Positions 1-7,939 of a stretch of 64,000 bases of DNA are shown piece after piece. The notes below the pieces were generated by a model that was given only the letters and a program-made list of their open reading frames with translations, did not search any database and was not told the DNA's origin. A program made the position numbers and the translations under genes. Every line of letters starts with the position of its first letter. Position 1 is the stretch's first letter. Source of the stretch: Crossiella sp. CA-258035 (lineage in GTDB: Bacteria > Actinomycetota > Actinomycetes > Mycobacteriales > Pseudonocardiaceae); NCBI RefSeq assembly GCF_030064675.1, contig NZ_CP116413.1, positions 963,001 to 1,027,000 on the forward strand, given 5' to 3'.

Positions 1-1
1 G

Positions 2-1888
2 ACCCCGACCACGCCGCACAACCTCGCGGTGGCCGTGCTCAACGGCATCAGGGACACCTGCCGCGCGGCAGGGGCAGACCCCAAGCTGATCAACCACGTG
101 CTGCACGGCGGATCCGTGGCCAGCAACGCCATCCTGCAGGGCAGCGGCGCGCGGGTGGGGCTGGTCACCACCAGCGGCTTCCGCCAGGTGCTGCAACTGG
201 CCCGCAGCTACGCGGCCGAACCGCTGGCCAGGCCGGAGGACACGGTCGAGGTGGTCGAGCGGATCGGCGCGGACGGCGTGGTGGTGGTGCCGCTGGACAC
301 CGGCGCGGCCCGGATCGCGTTGCGCCGCCTGCGCGCGGCCAGGGTGGAGGCGCTGACCATCTCGCTGCTCAACGCCGGGGCGAACGACCGGCACGAGCGG
401 CTGCTGGGCAGGCTGGCCGCCGAGGAGCTGCCAGGGGTGCCGGTCTCGCTGTCCGCGCACGTGATCGCCGAGCCGCGGGAGTACGAGCGCACGGTCTCCG
501 CGGTGGTCAACAGCTACCTGCGCCCCCAGGCCACCAGGGTGGTCCGCGACCTGGAGGCCGCGCTGGCCTCGGCCGGGATCACCGCCCGGATCTCGGTGCT
601 GCGCAACGACGGCCGCGCCACCGCGGCCGGCCACGCCGCGGAACGCCCGATCGCCGCGCTGTCCTCCGGCCGCGCGGGCGGCCTGCGCGGAGCCACCCAC
701 TTCGCCGGACTGGCCGGGTACACCGACTTCCTCAGCCTGGACCTGGGCGGCAGCTCCGCCGACGTCGCACTGGTGCAGAACGGACGACCGCGGATCGACC
801 GCCAGACCGCCGTCGGCGACCTCACCGTGCGCTCCACCGGGGTCGACGTGCATACGGTTGCACTCGGCGGCTGCTCGCTGGTCCGGGTGTCCAAGAGCAC
901 CATGGAACTGCGCATCGGCCCGGCCTCCGCCGGCGCCCGCCCTGGCCCGATCTCCTACCGCAACGGCGGCACCAAACCCACCGTCACCGACGTCAACCTG
1001 GCCCTGGGCTACCTGCCAGAAGCCATCGCGGGCGGCCGCATCCGCCTGGACCCCGAAGGCGGCCGCAAGGCAGTGGCGGCCCTCGCCGACGCCCTGGCCC
1101 TGCCCAGCCCCGAGCGCGCCGCGGGCGAGGTCCTGGCCATGGTCAACGACAAGCTCTTCCGCGCCCTCCGCCTGGTCAGCGTCCGCAACGGCCACGACCC
1201 CAAGGACTTCCCCCTGGTCGTCTTCGGCGGCGCGGGCCCCCTGCACGCCAACGCCCTGGCCCGCATCACCGGCACCTGGCCGGTCATCGTGCCCCCGTCC
1301 CCCGGCACCCTGGCCGCCCACGGCCTGGCCACCACCGAACCCAGCGAAGAGGTAGTAGCCGCCCCCGGCCTAACCGGCATCGGCCCAGCCCGCCTCCGCG
1401 CGGTCCTGGCCGACCTCCTCACCTCCGCAGCCGACCGCCTGGCCACCAGGGGAGTCCCAAGAGACCGCCTCTGCGCCCAAGCGGACATCACCCTCCGCCA
1501 CCCCAGCGGCCGCACCACAGACCTACTGACAGACCTGGGCGAATCAGTGCTCGCAGCGGCAGACCCGCGATCCGCCCTGGGCATCGCCCCAGACGCGGAG
1601 ATCGTGGAACTCCGGGTGATCGTCCGCGGCCCCCGCCCACCCCTGCTCACCCACGAGCCCCTGCCAGGCAGGAAAAAACCGATCCCAGACGCCCTGCTCC
1701 GCACCAAGAAGATCATGGTCGACGCCACCCTGGTAGCAGCAGACGTCTACGACCGAGCAAAGCTGTTGGCAGGCAACGTGATCAGCGGCCCAGCCCTGAT
1801 CGTAGAACCAGACTCAACAACCCTCGTCCAACCAGACCACGCCGCCACAGTCCACCCCAGCGGCTGCCTACTGATCAACCCGGAGTAA
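2..1888 (+). CDS. Hydantoinase/oxoprolinase family protein, 5' end outside window
   Basis: The frame is already open at base 2 (residues TPTTPHNLAV precede the first internal GTG at 29), so the gene starts upstream and the glycine-rich ATP-binding N-terminus typical of HyuA/OplA proteins is missing here. What remains shows the family pattern: HGGSVASNAIL near the visible start (the HGTTVATNAL-type motif), DLGGSSADVAL in the middle (actin-like ATPase fold), and VFGGAGPLHANALA further on. Members hydrolyse hydantoins, 5-oxoproline or N-methylhydantoin with ATP, usually with a HyuB partner. No HyuB follows; a repeat and a tRNA-like gene do, so the partner, if any, lies upstream. Codon choice becomes more A-rich towards the 3' end. 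The substrate cannot be inferred. Confidence 0.85.
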   Translation, partial: TPTTPHNLAVAVLNGIRDTCRAAGADPKLINHVLHGGSVASNAILQGSGARVGLVTTSGFRQVLQLARSYAAEPLARPEDTVEVVERIGADGVVVVPLDTGAARIALRRLRAARVEALTISLLNAGANDRHERLLGRLAAEELPGVPVSLSAHVIAEPREYERTVSAVVNSYLRPQATRVVRDLEAALASAGITARISVLRNDGRATAAGHAAERPIAALSSGRAGGLRGATHFAGLAGYTDFLSLDLGGSSADVALVQNGRPRIDRQTAVGDLTVRSTGVDVHTVALGGCSLVRVSKSTMELRIGPASAGARPGPISYRNGGTKPTVTDVNLALGYLPEAIAGGRIRLDPEGGRKAVAALADALALPSPERAAGEVLAMVNDKLFRALRLVSVRNGHDPKDFPLVVFGGAGPLHANALARITGTWPVIVPPSPGTLAAHGLATTEPSEEVVAAPGLTGIGPARLRAVLADLLTSAADRLATRGVPRDRLCAQADITLRHPSGRTTDLLTDLGESVLAAADPRSALGIAPDAEIVELRVIVRGPRPPLLTHEPLPGRKKPIPDALLRTKKIMVDATLVAADVYDRAKLLAGNVISGPALIVEPDSTTLVQPDHAATVHPSGCLLINPE

Positions 1889-1906
1889 CGGTCCGCGACC
1901 AGAAAC

Positions 1907-2098
1907 CCAGCGACAACTTCTTGCGAAGAGGCGTGGCGCGCCAGCGACACGGCGGGCTCTTGACCCAGCGGTGGGGTTGATTTTTTCGCGTCGCCTTGTC
2001 GTGCGTCCGACGCATCCGAAGCTTGCTTCGCGTGCGGCGGATGCACGACGAGGCGACTCAAGAGCGAAAAAATCCCGCGTGCGGAGCACGCCAATGTG
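1907..2098 (-). repeat. Structured interspersed repeat, copy 1 (pairs with 43202-43395)
   Basis: Read on the minus strand, the element starts 4 nt past the 3' end of the tRNA-like gene. It has a small hairpin (GCGTGC tcc GCACGC, 2077-2091) followed by a run of six T, then a 24-position stem (1991-2014 with 2033-2056; 21 Watson-Crick pairs, two wobbles, one mismatch) capped by the 18-nt loop cgcgaagcaagcttcgga, then a run of six A and a conserved tail rich in tcgctgg. Copy 2 at 43202 has the same order, an identical loop and the same stem length, but different stem sequence. It may act as a bidirectional terminator; the mobility class is unknown. Confidence 0.8.
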
Positions 2099-2102
2099 CC
2101 AG

Positions 2103-2176
2103 CCTCGCTGACCGGGCTCGAACCGGTGACTACTCGGTCCTGAGAGCCGAGCGCTCTACCACTGAGCTACAGCGAG
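2103..2176 (-). tRNA. tRNA-like gene with 9-nt anticodon loop, isotype undetermined
   Basis: The minus strand folds as a cloverleaf: 7-bp acceptor stem (CTCGCTG with CAGCGAG), TA, D-arm GCTC-AGTGGTA-GAGC, a 5-bp anticodon stem CTCGG/CCGAG, a 5-nt variable loop TAGTC, and a T-arm ACCGG-TTCGAGC-CCGGT. The CCA end is not encoded. The anticodon loop between the perfect stems is CTCTCAGGA, nine bases instead of seven. With T as position 33 the next bases would read CTC (Glu), but no 7-nt loop with a paired stem can be drawn, so CTC, TCA and CAG remain candidates. It could be a frameshift-type tRNA or a decayed gene; every other arm is intact. Confidence 0.8.
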
Positions 2177-2200
2177 TCGAACATCCACAGTCGCACAGCC

Positions 2201-3562
2201 CTACTCGGCCGCGCCAGGTTTTCGCCCGATCGGCCGCCCGCTGAAGAACCCGGACCGCCGCAGCACCTGCGCCCAGGCCGGATCCGCGATGCTCACCCCG
2301 TGCACCAGCTCCGGCGTCGGCGCGAACTCGGCCACGTCGCCGACCGGCCGGGGCGCGGTCCAGCCGGAGAGCCGCGGGTCCAGTCCGACCCTCGCGCAGA
2401 CCTCCTCGACCTTGGCCCGCCCACATTCCACGTGCCCGTCCAGCACGTCCCACGGCAGCGGCAGCCCGGCCCACACCGCGGTGTCGGGGGACAGCTCAGC
2501 CCCCGCCGCGTGCCACTGCACCAGGTCGGCGGCCATCAGCCGCATGGCCTTGCCGGGGCAGGCGATGTCCAGCAGGCGTTCGGTGCCGGTGGCGGCCAGG
2601 CAGGACAGCCAGGCGGCGCGGGCGGCGTTGTAGCCCTGGGCGAGCAGGTTCCAGGTGCTGGAGTCGTTGCCTCTGCGCACAACCATCCGCACGCGGTCAA
2701 AACCGCCGGTGCGCCACATCCGTCCCAGCAGGGTGGCCGCCTGGTGCATCACCGCGGACCAGCGGCCGAGCAGCTCGCCGCGCTGGGCGTCGTCGAGTCG
2801 TTCCAGCACCTCCTGGCTGGGCAGGACGAGCGCGATCATCGCCCAGTCGGTGTCCGCGCCGCCGCGTTCGCAGCGGGCCAGCAGCGCGTCGGCGATCTGG
2901 TCGAACGGGTTGGCCCGGCCGGACAGGGAGAACTCGCGGCGCAGGTTGCGGCGGGCGGTGTAGTAGGCGATGAAGCAGGCCGCGTTCTCATCGGCGCGGA
3001 AGCGGTCGAAGTCCAGTTGGCCGGCGAAACCGGAGCGGCCCAGCATCACCAGCCGCCGTTTGAACTGCTCGTGTTCCAGCTGCTTGGCCTTGGCGGCCAG
3101 CCGGTGCAGCGCCCGCCAGCGCCGGTTGTACTGCCGCGCGGTCAGCTCCATCCCGGCCCGCTGCCGTTCCTGCCGGTCCAGCCGGTGGGCCAGGAAGTCA
3201 GCCCGGTCGGTGTGCCAGCCGATGGCCTCGCCGAGGGAGTTGGCCACCGCGCGCAGCGCCTGCGGGTCGTCCGGGTTCACCGCGGGTGGTCTGTCCAGGC
3301 CGAAAACCTTTGCCGCGCAAGCGAGCTGGGCGGTGCCGCCGACCGGGCGGGCGAAGTCCTCCGGCATCGAGGAGAAGTAGCCGTTGCCGCGTCCCTTGGC
3401 CGCGGCGACCCCGAGCAGCGCGGCCTCCTCGGCGCTCAGCCGGGGGCCGAGCGCCTGGAGCACCAGTTCGGCGACGTCCTCGGGCCGGCGCCGCTCGTCG
3501 AGGGAGGCGTGCAGCTCCTTGAGCGCCGACTCGGCTTCCTCGCCTGGGGTCATGGTCTCCAT
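2201..3562 (-). CDS. Uncharacterised soluble protein
   Basis: A 453-residue protein of unrecognised family. It has no signal peptide or membrane segment and is rich in Ala, Arg and Leu. The first 110 residues are mostly acidic and helical; residues from about 120 to 180 are strongly basic with many Arg/Lys/His (HRLDRQERQRAG, QYNRRWRALHRLAAKAKQLE), which could be a coiled coil or a nucleic-acid contact surface. No Walker motif or metal site is obvious. The ATG at 3562 is chosen because upstream codons lose coding character; an inverted repeat GTGACA-4-TGTCAC lies 76 bp upstream at 3638-3653. It is separated from the glycosyltransferases by about 115 bp and is probably transcribed on its own. 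Its function is unknown. Confidence 0.75.
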   Translation of the reverse strand: METMTPGEEAESALKELHASLDERRRPEDVAELVLQALGPRLSAEEAALLGVAAAKGRGNGYFSSMPEDFARPVGGTAQLACAAKVFGLDRPPAVNPDDPQALRAVANSLGEAIGWHTDRADFLAHRLDRQERQRAGMELTARQYNRRWRALHRLAAKAKQLEHEQFKRRLVMLGRSGFAGQLDFDRFRADENAACFIAYYTARRNLRREFSLSGRANPFDQIADALLARCERGGADTDWAMIALVLPSQEVLERLDDAQRGELLGRWSAVMHQAATLLGRMWRTGGFDRVRMVVRRGNDSSTWNLLAQGYNAARAAWLSCLAATGTERLLDIACPGKAMRLMAADLVQWHAAGAELSPDTAVWAGLPLPWDVLDGHVECGRAKVEEVCARVGLDPRLSGWTAPRPVGDVAEFAPTPELVHGVSIADPAWAQVLRRSGFFSGRPIGRKPGAAE

Positions 3563-3637
3563 GCTGGCAGCATCCCGCCCCGCTCACGAGGACTTTCCCG
3601 TGCGCGGAACGCGTTTGGAGCAACGGGTTACTCCGTC

Positions 3638-3653
3638 GTGACAACCCTGTCAC
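3638..3653. promoter_or_regulatory. Inverted repeat in the promoter region of the gene at 3562
   Basis: GTGACAACCCTGTCAC is a perfect 6-4-6 dyad located between the stop of the GT4 gene and the start of the uncharacterised gene at 3562. Spacing between half sites (GTGA-N8-TCAC) is two bases longer than the CRP/GlxR consensus, so the regulator cannot be named. Confidence 0.4.
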
Positions 3654-3677
3654 ACACCCGTTTGACGGGCTCCGGAC

Positions 3678-4763
3678 TCAGCGCCCGGCGGCCTGCCGGT
3701 AGGCCGCCACGGTCTCCTCCGCGCAGCGCCGCCAGGTGAACTCCGAGGCGTGCGCCCGGCGCTTGGCCAGCGTGTCCGAGGCCACCCCATCGTCCATTGT
3801 GGACGACAGCGCGACGGTGAGCGCCTCCACGTCGCCGACCGGCACCAGGGTGGCCAGGCCGCCGGCCACCTCGCGCAGTGCGGGCACGTCCGAGCACACC
3901 ACCGGCACGCCGCAGGCCATCGCCTCCAGCACCGGCAGACCGAAGCCCTCGTCCCGGGAGGGCAGCACCAGCAGTGCGGCCCCGGCCACCACCCGGCGCA
4001 GGTCCAGCTCGGAGAGGTAGCCGGTGCGGATCACCCGGTTGGTCCCGCCGATGTGGTCGGTGCCGGGCCCGACCAGCACCAGCGGCGGCAGCTCCGGATC
4101 GGCGGCGTGCGCGGCGACCAGGCTGGCCAGGCCCTTGCGCGGGCCATCGGCGCCGACGAAGAGCAGGTACTCCGCGGGCAGGCCGAGGCGGCGGCGCAGG
4201 TTCTCACTCGGCGCCCTGGCCACGAACCAGGCCGGGTCCACGCCGAGCGGGGTGACCCGGATCCGCTCCCGGGGCACGCCCAGCCGCTCGGTCACCGTCT
4301 CGGCCACCGCCCGGGTCGGCGTGCACACCACGTCGGCGCGCTTGGCCGAGCGGCGGACCAGCTCCGGCAGGTCCACCTCGGAGGACGGGATCTCCTCCGG
4401 CGCGTCCAGGAAGGCCAGGTCGTGCACGGTGAGCACGCTGCCGGCCCGCAGTGAGGGCGGCAGCACGAAGTTGGTCGCGTGCACCACGTCGGTGAACCCG
4501 GCGAAGACCTCGATCGGCGGCAGCGGCGAGCGCAGCCAGGCCGCGCGCAGCAGCCGCGCGGGCACCGGCAGGCCGCGGGCGCGCACCCCGTGCGGCACGG
4601 CCGAGCGCAGCGCCCGCCAGCCGCGCAGGGTGAAGGCCACCGCGCGAACGTCCACAGTGGACATCGAGGCGAGCTCCTCGGCCAGTGCGGCGGTGTACCG
4701 GCCGACGCCGGTCCGGTCCCCGAGCAGCGGGTTGCCGTCCAGCAGCACCCGGAGCGGCTTCAC
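3678..4763 (-). CDS. Glycosyltransferase family 4 protein
   Basis: About 361 residues with the GT-B fold of retaining GT4 enzymes. The start is GTG at 4763 (VKPLRVLLDGNPLLGDRTG), preceded by GAGAGGAAAC; the same frame stays open further upstream but there it only shadows the neighbouring gene. The N-terminal half has the GVGRYTAALAEEL acceptor loop and VVHATNFVLPP/LTVHDLAFLD. The C-terminal half has LFVGADGPRKGL and the donor-nucleotide signature PSRDEGFGLPVLEAMACGVPVV, with the catalytic-type E-x7-E pair. It lies 14 bp downstream of the GT2-GT4 fusion gene and is probably co-transcribed with it. It likely transfers a hexose to an envelope glycan; the sugar is unknown. Confidence 0.9.
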   Translation of the reverse strand: MKPLRVLLDGNPLLGDRTGVGRYTAALAEELASMSTVDVRAVAFTLRGWRALRSAVPHGVRARGLPVPARLLRAAWLRSPLPPIEVFAGFTDVVHATNFVLPPSLRAGSVLTVHDLAFLDAPEEIPSSEVDLPELVRRSAKRADVVCTPTRAVAETVTERLGVPRERIRVTPLGVDPAWFVARAPSENLRRRLGLPAEYLLFVGADGPRKGLASLVAAHAADPELPPLVLVGPGTDHIGGTNRVIRTGYLSELDLRRVVAGAALLVLPSRDEGFGLPVLEAMACGVPVVCSDVPALREVAGGLATLVPVGDVEALTVALSSTMDDGVASDTLAKRRAHASEFTWRRCAEETVAAYRQAAGR

Positions 4764-4777
4764 GTCAGCGTTTCCTC

Positions 4778-7291
4778 TCACTGGCTCTTCTCGTCCCCGC
4801 CGCGCAGCCGGTCCTTGGCCAGCCGCGCCAGTCGCCCACCGGCCCTGCGGGCCACCTCGCCCGCGCCACCGGCGTTGAGGTACTCCCGGAACAGGCCGAG
4901 GTCCCGGCGCAGCTTCTGCCCGGAGTTCAGCGGCGGCGTCCTGGTCAGCGGCGCGCTGGCGGAGAGCCGGTCGGCGGCCGGGCGCGGGTTGCGGCAGAAC
5001 TCCACCAGCGGCGCCAGCGCGTTCTCCCAGGTGAACTCCTCGCGCACACCGGCGATCCGCTCCCGGCAGGCCGCGGCGAACTCGGTGTCGTAGAGCACCA
5101 GGTCCAGCGCCTCGGCCAGCTCTTCGGGGTCCTCGGCAGGCACGACCAGGCCGAGGCCCTCGGCGCGCACCAGGTCGGCGAAGGCGTCGCCGTCGGTGGT
5201 CACGATCGGCAGCCCGGCCCACAGGTAGTCCAGCACCCTGGTGCGGAAGGCGAAGGTGGTTTCCACGTGCTCGAAGTGCGTGGTGACCCCGCAGTCGGCG
5301 TCCATCAGGAAGTTCTGCCGCTGGTGGTAGGGCACCCAGCTCTCGTTGAAGAACACGTGCCGGTTGACCAGGCCGAGCTGGTGGGCCAGCCGCCGGGTGT
5401 CCGCGGTGATGCCCATCTCCGGCACGTCCGGGTTGGGGTGGCGCATGCCGAGGAAGAACAGCCGCAGGTCATCCCGCTTGTGCCGCAACAGCTCCACCGA
5501 CTGGATCAGGGTCAGCGGGTCGAACCAGCTGTACACGCCACCGGCCCAGAGCACCACCTTGTCGGTCTCGCCGATGTTGGGCGCCACCCCCCGGATGCCG
5601 CGGCCGGTGCGCTCCGGCGGCTTGCCCGGCAGGCCGAAGGGGGCCACCGCGAGCAGGGACTGCACGGTCGGATCGGCGTCGTAGAGCGAGGGGGTGAGGC
5701 GGCCCAGCGCCATCAGGTTGCCCAGCCAGAAGTGCCGCTGGCGTTCGGAGGCGCACAGGAAGAAGTCGCCGCGCTGGAGCTGGTTGTTGAGCACCTTGGT
5801 GACGCCGACGACGTCCTTGGCCCGCCGCTCGTCGTCGCTGTCCTTGCTCTGCTCCAGCAGCTCCAGGTGCATCGGGTCGTAGACGTCGCAGACCACGATC
5901 TTGGTGGAGTCCTTGCGCTTCAACGAGGGCACCAGCTCCAGCACATGGCCCTGCAGCACCACCACGTCGGCCCACTCCACGTGCTGCGGCAGATCCCGTT
6001 GCGGCGCCTGCACAACCGCGAACGGCGCGGCGGGCGGGGCGAAGCTCTTGTTGATGCTGACCAGCCGCACCTCGTGCTCGGCGGAGAGGGTCAGCGCCAT
6101 GTTCCAGGCCCGGATCGCCGGTCCGGCCATCCGCTCGGCCACCACGTCGCCGGTGATCACCAGGATCCGCCGTGGCCGCCCGAACACCTCGTCCAGCCCG
6201 AAGGCCTTGACCAGCACCTCGTGCGCGGCCAGGTAGCGCGGCAGCGGGTAGGCGGGCTCCATCGCCTTGCGCATCAACGGGAGCAGGTCGTGGTCGGTGA
6301 CCACCCGCGCCGCCTGCTCGGCCGCCCGGGAGGTCCCGAGCGAGGGCAGCAGCTCGACGAACTGGTCGATGGCCAGGAAACCGGCCAGCGTCTCCCTGGA
6401 GATCTGCACCGGGGCGTCGTCCTCGGCCCGGTCGGCCGGTCGCCTGGTGATCTCCAGCTGGGTCGGGTCCAGCTCGCCCCGGGCGGTGGCGCGGCGCACG
6501 GACAGCGCGAGCGCGGCGGGCAGCACCTTGGCCAGCGAGGCGTCGGAGAGGTTCTTGTAGAGCATGGCGAGCGCGTTGCGCTCCAGCAGGTAGTACTCGC
6601 GGGCGGGGTGCACGCCGGACATCGAGGCGTGGTGCCGGTGGTAGGTCAGCGAGGCCGGTTCGTAGCGCACCCGCCAGCCGCGCAGGTTGAGCCGCCAGCC
6701 GAGGTCGACGTCCTCGTAGAACATGAAGAAGCGCTCGTCGAAGCCGTGCAGCGCGCGGAACAGCTTGGCCCGCACGAACATCGCGGACCCGGTGCCGAAG
6801 AGCACGTCCCTGGGCGCGTCGTGGCTGCCGTCGTCCGGCTCGCCGGCGTGCCGCTTGTAGCCCATGCCGAACCAGGTGAGCCCGCCGTCGACGAAGTCGA
6901 TGGCCGTGCCCTCCCAGTCGAGCACCTTGCTGGCCACCGCGCCCACGGTCGGGTCGGCGCGCAGCACCTGCACCGCCGCGCGCACCCACTGCGGGTCGGG
7001 CCGGGCGTCGTTGTTGAGGAAGGCCAGCACCTCGCCGTGCGAGTGCTCGACGCCGAGGTTGCAGCCCCCGGCGAAGCCCAGGTTGCCCGGCGCCCGGACC
7101 AGCATGACGCCCTCGACCTCGGCCTCGATCCGCTCGGCGGAACCGTCGCCGGAGGCGTTGTCCACGCAGATCAGTTGCAGGCGGTCAGCCGGGTAGTCCA
7201 GCTGTTCGCGCAACGCCCGCAGGCAGGTGATGGTGTCCTCGGCGCCGCGGTAGTTGACCACCACCACCGACACCAGGGGCAGCTCCGCCAC
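4778..7291 (-). CDS. Bifunctional GT2-GT4 glycosyltransferase
   Basis: An 837-residue fusion. The first 300 residues are a GT-A family 2 transferase: VSVVVVNYRGAEDT at the start, VDNASGDGS, the metal-binding region LNNDARPD near residue 113 and the base-type motif YEDVDLGWRLN near 190. After a linker, residues from about 370 form a GT-B family 4 domain: RRILVITGDVVAERMAGPAIR, VVLWAGGVYSWFDP, and a donor site around THFEHVETTFAFRTRVLDYL and GLPIVTTDGDAFADL, in which the usual EGFG motif is replaced. No transmembrane helix is evident. It is the first gene of a two-gene minus-strand operon with the GT4 gene at 4763. The fusion suggests two consecutive transfers on one acceptor, such as a surface polysaccharide; this is an inference. 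Confidence 0.88.
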   Translation of the reverse strand: MAELPLVSVVVVNYRGAEDTITCLRALREQLDYPADRLQLICVDNASGDGSAERIEAEVEGVMLVRAPGNLGFAGGCNLGVEHSHGEVLAFLNNDARPDPQWVRAAVQVLRADPTVGAVASKVLDWEGTAIDFVDGGLTWFGMGYKRHAGEPDDGSHDAPRDVLFGTGSAMFVRAKLFRALHGFDERFFMFYEDVDLGWRLNLRGWRVRYEPASLTYHRHHASMSGVHPAREYYLLERNALAMLYKNLSDASLAKVLPAALALSVRRATARGELDPTQLEITRRPADRAEDDAPVQISRETLAGFLAIDQFVELLPSLGTSRAAEQAARVVTDHDLLPLMRKAMEPAYPLPRYLAAHEVLVKAFGLDEVFGRPRRILVITGDVVAERMAGPAIRAWNMALTLSAEHEVRLVSINKSFAPPAAPFAVVQAPQRDLPQHVEWADVVVLQGHVLELVPSLKRKDSTKIVVCDVYDPMHLELLEQSKDSDDERRAKDVVGVTKVLNNQLQRGDFFLCASERQRHFWLGNLMALGRLTPSLYDADPTVQSLLAVAPFGLPGKPPERTGRGIRGVAPNIGETDKVVLWAGGVYSWFDPLTLIQSVELLRHKRDDLRLFFLGMRHPNPDVPEMGITADTRRLAHQLGLVNRHVFFNESWVPYHQRQNFLMDADCGVTTHFEHVETTFAFRTRVLDYLWAGLPIVTTDGDAFADLVRAEGLGLVVPAEDPEELAEALDLVLYDTEFAAACRERIAGVREEFTWENALAPLVEFCRNPRPAADRLSASAPLTRTPPLNSGQKLRRDLGLFREYLNAGGAGEVARRAGGRLARLAKDRLRGGDEKSQ

Positions 7292-7407
7292 GTCCTGACT
7301 CCTCCCCGCAGACCGCTCGACCGGGCTAAGCCTGCCTCATCCGGTGTTGATCGTAGGTACGGCCCGCACCGGACGGGTGTCAACCACCACTAGACGAACC
7401 TTCAGCT

Positions 7408-7424
7408 GTCTATCTACCGTAGAC
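7408..7424. promoter_or_regulatory. Inverted repeat overlapping the start region of the zinc-finger gene
   Basis: GTCTA-7-TAGAC spans the -10-like hexamer TACCGT (7415-7420) just before the ATG at 7427. TAGACGA also occurs at 7391. The position suits an operator that would block transcription of the two-gene cassette, possibly bound by its own helix-turn-helix protein. Confidence 0.45.
7415..7420 (+). promoter_or_regulatory. -10-like hexamer TACCGT, leaderless type
   Basis: TACCGT lies six bases before the ATG at 7427 and no ribosome binding site is present, so the transcript may begin at or next to the start codon. Confidence 0.4.
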
Positions 7425-7426
7425 GA

Positions 7427-7939
7427 ATGCCGTTGGACGAACCGCTGCTCGCCGCCGCCCACGCCGCCACCCGGCGCTGGCGGGCCGCCCAGCAGGCCAC
7501 CGAGCAAGCCAAGGCCGACTACCAGCAGTCCATCCGCCGCCTGCACCTGGCAGGCGCCTCCCTGCGCGAGATCGCCGACGCCCTGAAACTGAGCCACCAG
7601 CGGGTGCACCAGCTGGTCGAGGCGGCAGGCGGCACCCCGGACTGGCGACCGAAGAAGAAGTCCGCCGGTCTGGCCTGCTCCTTCTGTGGCACCCCCGACG
7701 AGGAGTGCGGTCGCCTGGTCGCCGGGCCGAAGGTGTTCATCTGCGACGGCTGCGTGGAGCAGGCCCAGCGCGCCCTGGCCGGTCAGCCGACCAGGCTGGA
7801 GCAGGCGTTGGGCCGGTTCAGCTGCTCCTTCTGCGGCAAGACCGGGGGCGGGCCGCTGGTGGCCGGGCCGGGAGTGTTGATCTGCGGTGGCTGTGTGAGT
7901 TTCACCGCTGAGGTGGTGGCCGCCACACTGGGCGGGTGA
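7427..7939 (+). CDS. Helix-turn-helix protein with two ClpX-type C4 zinc fingers
   Basis: 170 residues. Residues 1-45 form a basic helix; residues about 45-70 (SLREIADALKLSHQRVHQLV) look like a sigma-70 region 4 or MerR-type helix-turn-helix. Two tandem C4 zinc fingers of the ClpX N-terminal type follow, CSFCG-x20-CDGC and CSFCG-x17-CGGC, separated by about 30 residues. In ClpX this finger dimerises and binds substrates or adaptors; here there is no AAA+ domain, so it is not ClpX. Its TGA overlaps the GTG of the STAND gene (GTGA), implying translational coupling. A role as regulator or sensor partner of the downstream ATPase is an inference from context. Confidence 0.82.
   Translation: MPLDEPLLAAAHAATRRWRAAQQATEQAKADYQQSIRRLHLAGASLREIADALKLSHQRVHQLVEAAGGTPDWRPKKKSAGLACSFCGTPDEECGRLVAGPKVFICDGCVEQAQRALAGQPTRLEQALGRFSCSFCGKTGGGPLVAGPGVLICGGCVSFTAEVVAATLGG

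Noticed and set aside
1907-2176. Integrative-element attachment site at the tRNA-like gene
   Set aside because: The tRNA is next to a repeat, but there is no integrase, excisionase or second half of the tRNA in the window.
3638-3653. CRP/GlxR binding site
   Set aside because: The half-site spacing is 8 instead of 6 bases, so it was kept only as an unnamed dyad.
4685-7393. A very long open frame on the plus strand opposite the GT2-GT4 fusion gene
   Set aside because: It is rich in His, Gln, Arg, Gly and Pro without domain motifs, and mirrors the codon bias of the real minus-strand genes.
7427-7939. Truncated clpX
   Set aside because: Two complete zinc fingers and a helix-turn-helix are present, and there is no trace of the AAA+ domain.
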